DNA of 9,159 nucleotides from Thermoplasmatota archaeon (GTDB taxonomy: Archaea; Thermoplasmatota; E2; DHVEG-1): the NCBI GenBank assembly GCA_018824925.1, contig JAHJFH010000318.1, positions 1 to 9,159 of the forward strand, given 5' to 3'. Below the pieces are notes generated by a model. That model was not told where the DNA came from. It saw only the letters and a program-made list of their open reading frames with translations, and did no database searches. The position numbers and the translations under genes were made by a program. Below are positions 6,057-9,159 of the stretch, one piece after another. Position 1 is the first letter of the stretch; every line of letters starts with the position of its first letter.

Positions 6057-6821
6057 ATGCGACTTCTTTGTTGGAATGTTAATGGCATCCGAGCTGCAGA
6101 TAAAAAAGGGTTATTTACCTGGTTAACTAAAGAACAACCAGAAATATTATGCCTACAAGAAATCAAAGCTAACCCCGAACAGATCCCACCCCACCTCCGT
6201 AATACCCCTCAGTATCATGTTTTTATTAATTCGGCGGAACGGAAAGGATATAGTGGCGTTGCCACCTATACTCAACAGAAACCCGTTACAGTTAAGAACG
6301 GATTTGGTATCTCTAAATTCGACACTGAAGGAAGGGTTCTCATTACCGAATTCCCCGATTTCGTATTCTTCAACATTTATTTCCCCAATGGAAAAAAAAA
6401 CAAGGAACGACTCGAATATAAACTTGATTTCTATAACACCTTTCTTGCCTATGCTGATAATTTGAAAGCTAAAGGGAAAAATATCATCGTTTGTGGAGAC
6501 TTCAACACAGCTCATACTGAAATAGATCTTGCTAGACCCAAGGAAAACGAAAAAATATCAGGATTTCTACCTATTGAACGTGCATGGATCGACACTTTTA
6601 TCGACCATGGTTATATTGACACGTTTCGTTATTTTCATCCTGAGCCAGGTCAATACAGTTGGTGGGATATGAAAACTCGTGCACGAGAACGAAATATTGG
6701 CTGGCGAATCGATTACTTTTTTGTAAATAAGGAATTTATTTCAAAAGTCTCGGATGCATTTATTCTCCAAGACGTACTGGGATCAGATCATTGCCCTATT
6801 GGTATAGAAATAGATGTGTAG
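6057..6821 (+). CDS. xth: exodeoxyribonuclease III / AP endonuclease (XthA family)
   Basis: This Mg2+-dependent enzyme of the endonuclease/exonuclease/phosphatase fold cleaves DNA at abasic sites and has 3' exonuclease or phosphatase activity, acting in base excision repair. The 254 residues are near the family norm. Active-site motifs are all present: LCWNVNGIRA at 4-13 (Asn7), LQEIK at 33-37 (metal ligand Glu35), YFPNG at 108-112, CGDFNTAH at 146-153 (Asp148, Asn150), GWRIDYF at 215-221 and GSDHCP at 242-247 (Asp244, His245). The ATG at 6057 is chosen because MRLLCWNVNG matches family N-termini; an in-frame GTG at 6048 would add three residues. No strong ribosome binding site is visible, only GTGA overlapping the stop of the preceding small ORF. 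It is the first clearly assigned gene of a plus-strand cluster, and the M32 peptidase gene follows after 8 bases. Confidence 0.95.
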   Translation: MRLLCWNVNGIRAADKKGLFTWLTKEQPEILCLQEIKANPEQIPPHLRNTPQYHVFINSAERKGYSGVATYTQQKPVTVKNGFGISKFDTEGRVLITEFPDFVFFNIYFPNGKKNKERLEYKLDFYNTFLAYADNLKAKGKNIIVCGDFNTAHTEIDLARPKENEKISGFLPIERAWIDTFIDHGYIDTFRYFHPEPGQYSWWDMKTRARERNIGWRIDYFFVNKEFISKVSDAFILQDVLGSDHCPIGIEIDV

Positions 6822-6829
6822 GTACATAT

Positions 6830-8350
6830 ATGACATCAAAAGAAACATCACTGGATTTTATTTATCGCGAACAACAAGAGCTTGCCGTATATGGTGGTAT
6901 CGGAGCACTGCTGGGATGGGATCAAATGACCTATATGCCCCCAGCTGGGGCAAAGGACCGTGCAAACCAAGTAGCACTCATATCGCGATTAAGCCATGAA
7001 AAAATAATATCAGAAGAATTCTATAACCGCGCATACGACCTTTGTAACTCATCAACCTTTAACACACTAGAAGACCGGGACCAAATAGTAGTAAAAAAAC
7101 TTTTCAGTGATTTAGAAAAGGCACGGAAAATTCCCTCCTGGTTTGTTGAAAAATCAGCAAAAGTAACTACCTTAGCCTATGCAGCATGGGAAGAAGCACG
7201 GAAAAAAAAGGATTTCACTGTATTCGCCCCCAATTTAGAGGAAATTATTACATTAGAACAACAGTATTGCGATTTCATACACCTACCGGGTCATCCCTAT
7301 AATAGTTTATTAGATGATTATGAAGAAGGAATGACCACAGATATCTTAACCAAGGAATTTACTGTATTACGGAAAGAATTACAAAACCTCATACATGAAA
7401 TACTCGGGAGTAACACCTATCAACCCCACCTCCCACAAAAACAGACCTTATCCAAACATCAACAAAACACCCTCACCCATATAATGCTCAAGCAACTAGA
7501 TCTCCCAAAAAAACAATTTCGTGTTGATGTATCCACCCATCCCTTCACCACGGCCCTTGGTGATGAGGATGTACGTATAACAACCAACTTTGACCGTCCT
7601 AACCCCCTTTTTTCACTTTTTTCAACCATCCATGAAGCAGGTCACGCATTATACGAACTTGGGCTCCCCAAAGACAAATTCAAGGATACAGTAATCTCAG
7701 ATGCAGCATCATTTGGTATGCATGAATCACAAAGCCGTTTTTGGGAAAACATGATCGGACGAAACTCTTGTTTCTGGCACTATTTCTTTCCTCGATGCGC
7801 AACCCGTTTTCCACGATACTTCAATAACGTTGACCAACATGAGTGGTATCGAATTATCAATCAAGTTCAACCCTCACTTATCCGTGTTGAGGCAGATGAA
7901 CTCACCTATTGCCTCCATGTGATACTTCGCTATGAACTTGAACTTGGCCTTATTGAAAACACCATCCAGGTTAAAGAATTACCACAACTCTGGAATGAAA
8001 AAATGCAGGAATTCCTCGGTGTGACACCCACTAATGATGTTGAGGGTGTTCTTCAAGATATGCATTGGAGTGGAGGTAGCTTTGGATACTTCCCCACCTA
8101 TGCCATTGGCACAATTTATGCTGCTCAATTATATCACCAACTCCTTCATGACCACCCTGAAACCATTGACCAACTCCATACAGGCAACCTCGATAGTATC
8201 AAACAATGGTTACACACACATATCCACCAATACGGCCGACAATACACTGCTGAAGAACTTATACATAAAACCTGTGGTACGGGGTTACGGTCAAGTGTTT
8301 TTCTTAGATATTTAAAGGATAAATACTATGAGATATATTCCCTTAAATGA
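6830..8350 (+). CDS. M32 family metallocarboxypeptidase (carboxypeptidase Taq type)
   Basis: This cytoplasmic zinc/cobalt-dependent peptidase removes C-terminal residues from peptides. The 506 residues match the usual length of about 500. Zinc ligands are in HEAGH at 268-272 (catalytic Glu269), with the third ligand Glu299 in MHESQSR. Other M32 hallmarks are GWDQMTYMPPAGAKDRANQ from residue 29, DVRITTNFD before the active site, GYFPTYAIGTIYAAQLY near the C-terminus, and HQYGRQYTAEELI before the end. The ATG at 6830 is chosen over an upstream TTG at 6791 that lies inside xth: AGGT at 6820-6823 has a 6-base spacing, and MTSKETSLDF leads straight into the helical domain. It sits 8 bases after xth and 11 before the mutase, so it is probably co-transcribed. 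The residues needed for activity look intact. It likely serves peptide turnover. Confidence 0.96.
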   Translation: MTSKETSLDFIYREQQELAVYGGIGALLGWDQMTYMPPAGAKDRANQVALISRLSHEKIISEEFYNRAYDLCNSSTFNTLEDRDQIVVKKLFSDLEKARKIPSWFVEKSAKVTTLAYAAWEEARKKKDFTVFAPNLEEIITLEQQYCDFIHLPGHPYNSLLDDYEEGMTTDILTKEFTVLRKELQNLIHEILGSNTYQPHLPQKQTLSKHQQNTLTHIMLKQLDLPKKQFRVDVSTHPFTTALGDEDVRITTNFDRPNPLFSLFSTIHEAGHALYELGLPKDKFKDTVISDAASFGMHESQSRFWENMIGRNSCFWHYFFPRCATRFPRYFNNVDQHEWYRIINQVQPSLIRVEADELTYCLHVILRYELELGLIENTIQVKELPQLWNEKMQEFLGVTPTNDVEGVLQDMHWSGGSFGYFPTYAIGTIYAAQLYHQLLHDHPETIDQLHTGNLDSIKQWLHTHIHQYGRQYTAEELIHKTCGTGLRSSVFLRYLKDKYYEIYSLK

Positions 8351-8361
8351 AGGTGTGATGT

Positions 8362-9039
8362 GTGTCACAATTAGTTATGGTTCGACATGGGCAATCACAA
8401 TGGAATCTTGAAAACCGTTTCACTGGTTGGGTTGATGTCCCTTTATCAACTAATGGTATTAACGAAGCAATTTCTGCGGGACAAAAACTGAAAGAACACC
8501 GTTTTGACACCATTTTTGTATCTCATATGCTCCGAGCTATACAAACACTTCATTATATTTTACTAGAATCAACCGATGAACGAACCCCAATTTTTTATCA
8601 CGAAGATCCCATGATACGAACATGGGAAGAACACACAGGTGAATCAGAAAAAGAGCTACCAGTCTATCAATATGTGGCACTTGCTGAGCGCTATTATGGC
8701 AAACTGCAGGGTCTCAATAAACAAAAAACTCGAGAAAAATATGGCAAAGAACAGGTCCATCTATGGCGTCGAAGTTACGATATTCAGCCACCCGATGGTG
8801 AAAGCTTAAAAGATACTGCCGAACGAACAATACCATGCTATAAAAAATATATTGTACCCCATCTACACAATAATCAAACTCTCTTAATAGTAGCTCATGG
8901 TAATAGCCTCCGATCTATCTTAATGTATGTTGAACAGGTTTCTGAACAAGAGATTCCGCAAGTTGAAATTCCCACGGGTGTTCCATTAATCTACGATTTT
9001 GATGATGATTTACGGATGATAAAAAAATTCCAACTTTAA
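8362..9039 (+). CDS. gpmA: 2,3-bisphosphoglycerate-dependent phosphoglycerate mutase, bacterial type
   Basis: The enzyme interconverts 3- and 2-phosphoglycerate in glycolysis and gluconeogenesis through a phosphohistidine. The 225 residues carry VRHGQSQWNLENRFTGW from residue 7 (phospho-acceptor His9), LRAIQTL, ERYYGKLQGLNK (Glu109), LWRRSYD and VAHGNSLR (His179), then IPTGVPL. Compared with E. coli GpmA it has about 25 extra residues before the ERYYG motif. It also replaces roughly 30 residues after RRSYD.QPP with a short DGESLKDTAERT, the arrangement I recall from a bacterial GpmA subgroup (e.g. in Bacteroidetes or cyanobacteria). Most archaea use the unrelated cofactor-independent ApgM, although Thermoplasma has a dPGM, so transfer from bacteria is likely but not shown. 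The start is GTG at 8362, with GGTG at 8352-8355 six bases upstream; the next in-frame ATG (8377) would cut into the first strand. It is the last gene of the plus-strand cluster. Confidence 0.93.
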   Translation: MSQLVMVRHGQSQWNLENRFTGWVDVPLSTNGINEAISAGQKLKEHRFDTIFVSHMLRAIQTLHYILLESTDERTPIFYHEDPMIRTWEEHTGESEKELPVYQYVALAERYYGKLQGLNKQKTREKYGKEQVHLWRRSYDIQPPDGESLKDTAERTIPCYKKYIVPHLHNNQTLLIVAHGNSLRSILMYVEQVSEQEIPQVEIPTGVPLIYDFDDDLRMIKKFQL

Positions 9040-9041
9040 TT

Positions 9042-9065
9042 GGGGCATATAAAGTTATATGACCC
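9042..9065 (+). terminator. hairpin just after the phosphoglycerate mutase stop (terminator or mRNA 3' end)
   Basis: Two bases after the TAA, GGGGCATATA (9042-9051) pairs with TATATGACCC (9056-9065) across an AAGT loop, 9 of 10 pairs with one G-A mismatch. No T-run follows directly. It may stabilise the 3' end or contribute to termination; the CATATAAAG core could alternatively be a TATA box for a gene beyond the window. Confidence 0.4.
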
Positions 9066-9080
9066 GCTATTTCATTAAAA

Positions 9081-9137
9081 ATTGTACATGTGGTAGAAAC
9101 CAAAAAATTATGCTACATGTAATTGAAAGGTTTTTTG
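9081..9137 (+). terminator. weak hairpin with duplicated TACATGT, followed by T6
   Basis: TACATGT occurs at 9085-9091 and 9114-9120. The self-complementary ACATGT lets the two copies pair, with ATT/AAT extending the stem past a 2-base bulge. A run of six T at 9131-9136 follows. The loop is long and A-rich, so the T-tract is the stronger signal. Confidence 0.3.
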
Positions 9138-9159
9138 TGTATAACATATTTCCTTTCCT

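Noticed and set aside
6153..6515. Minus-strand ORF of 120 codons inside xth
   Set aside because: xth is intact with all catalytic residues in the plus frame, so this is a shadow.
6791..6829. TTG at 6791 as the start of the M32 peptidase
   Set aside because: It would lie inside the xth coding sequence; the ATG at 6830 has AGGT at good spacing and fits the family start.
1..9159. A new defence, mobile or CRISPR-like system
   Set aside because: No transposase, integrase, direct repeat array, toxin-antitoxin pair or nuclease-helicase module is present. All large genes belong to known housekeeping families.

Overview
The window looks like chromosomal DNA from an AT-rich euryarchaeote. Four lines of evidence support this. 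A four-gene minus-strand block makes archaeal lipid precursors (isopentenyl phosphate kinase, type 2 IPP isomerase, short-chain prenyl synthase) and ends in an archaeal-type glutamyl-tRNA synthetase. There is a membrane-anchored double winged-helix regulator of a kind common in Euryarchaeota. The first bases read as the last codons of an archaeal elongation factor 1-beta. Promoters are TATA-like and leaders are short. The Thermoplasmatota are a reasonable guess for the lineage, but nothing in the window proves it. I see no mobile element, CRISPR array, tRNA or rRNA.

Layout: bases 2-52 (+) are a gene end, probably EF-1beta. It converges on, and overlaps by 4 bases, a 230-residue two-TM/two-wHTH regulator (49-741, -). 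A 112-base gap (742-853) holds a hairpin plus T-tract that probably terminates the next operon, and repeated TTAAGTC-type half-sites upstream of the regulator. Bases 854-5384 (-) are a compact operon transcribed ipk > fni > idsA > gltX, with an ATGA overlap, a 32-38 base overlap and a 1-base gap. Upstream of it is a small CxxC/CxxC zinc-binding protein (5466-5705, -) with its own strong ribosome binding site. Bases 5706-6056 are a divergent intergenic region containing one 46-codon ORF (+) with coding-like codon structure. Bases 6057-9039 (+) are a second compact cluster: exonuclease III (xth), M32 carboxypeptidase and a bacterial-style cofactor-dependent phosphoglycerate mutase. The last 120 bases hold a near-perfect hairpin and a second weak hairpin followed by T6.

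How the genes fit together: IPK makes IPP from isopentenyl phosphate, Fni interconverts IPP and DMAPP, and IdsA condenses them to a C15-C20 diphosphate, probably GGPP, for ether lipids. GltX supplies Glu-tRNA and, in archaea without GlnRS, the Glu-tRNA(Gln) that is later amidated. The ipk-fni-idsA-gltX order is a known euryarchaeal arrangement; the mevalonate kinase and RNase J genes that often accompany it are absent here. The plus-strand cluster combines DNA repair, peptide turnover and glycolysis, with no obvious common pathway; it looks like a co-transcribed housekeeping set, partly of bacterial origin.

I did not find a new multi-gene system. The points most worth a second look are a Cys in place of the conserved active-site His of Fni, the unrecognised 46-codon ORF before xth, the small zinc protein with its ambiguous start, the bacterial-type phosphoglycerate mutase, and the candidate operator repeats before the membrane regulator.
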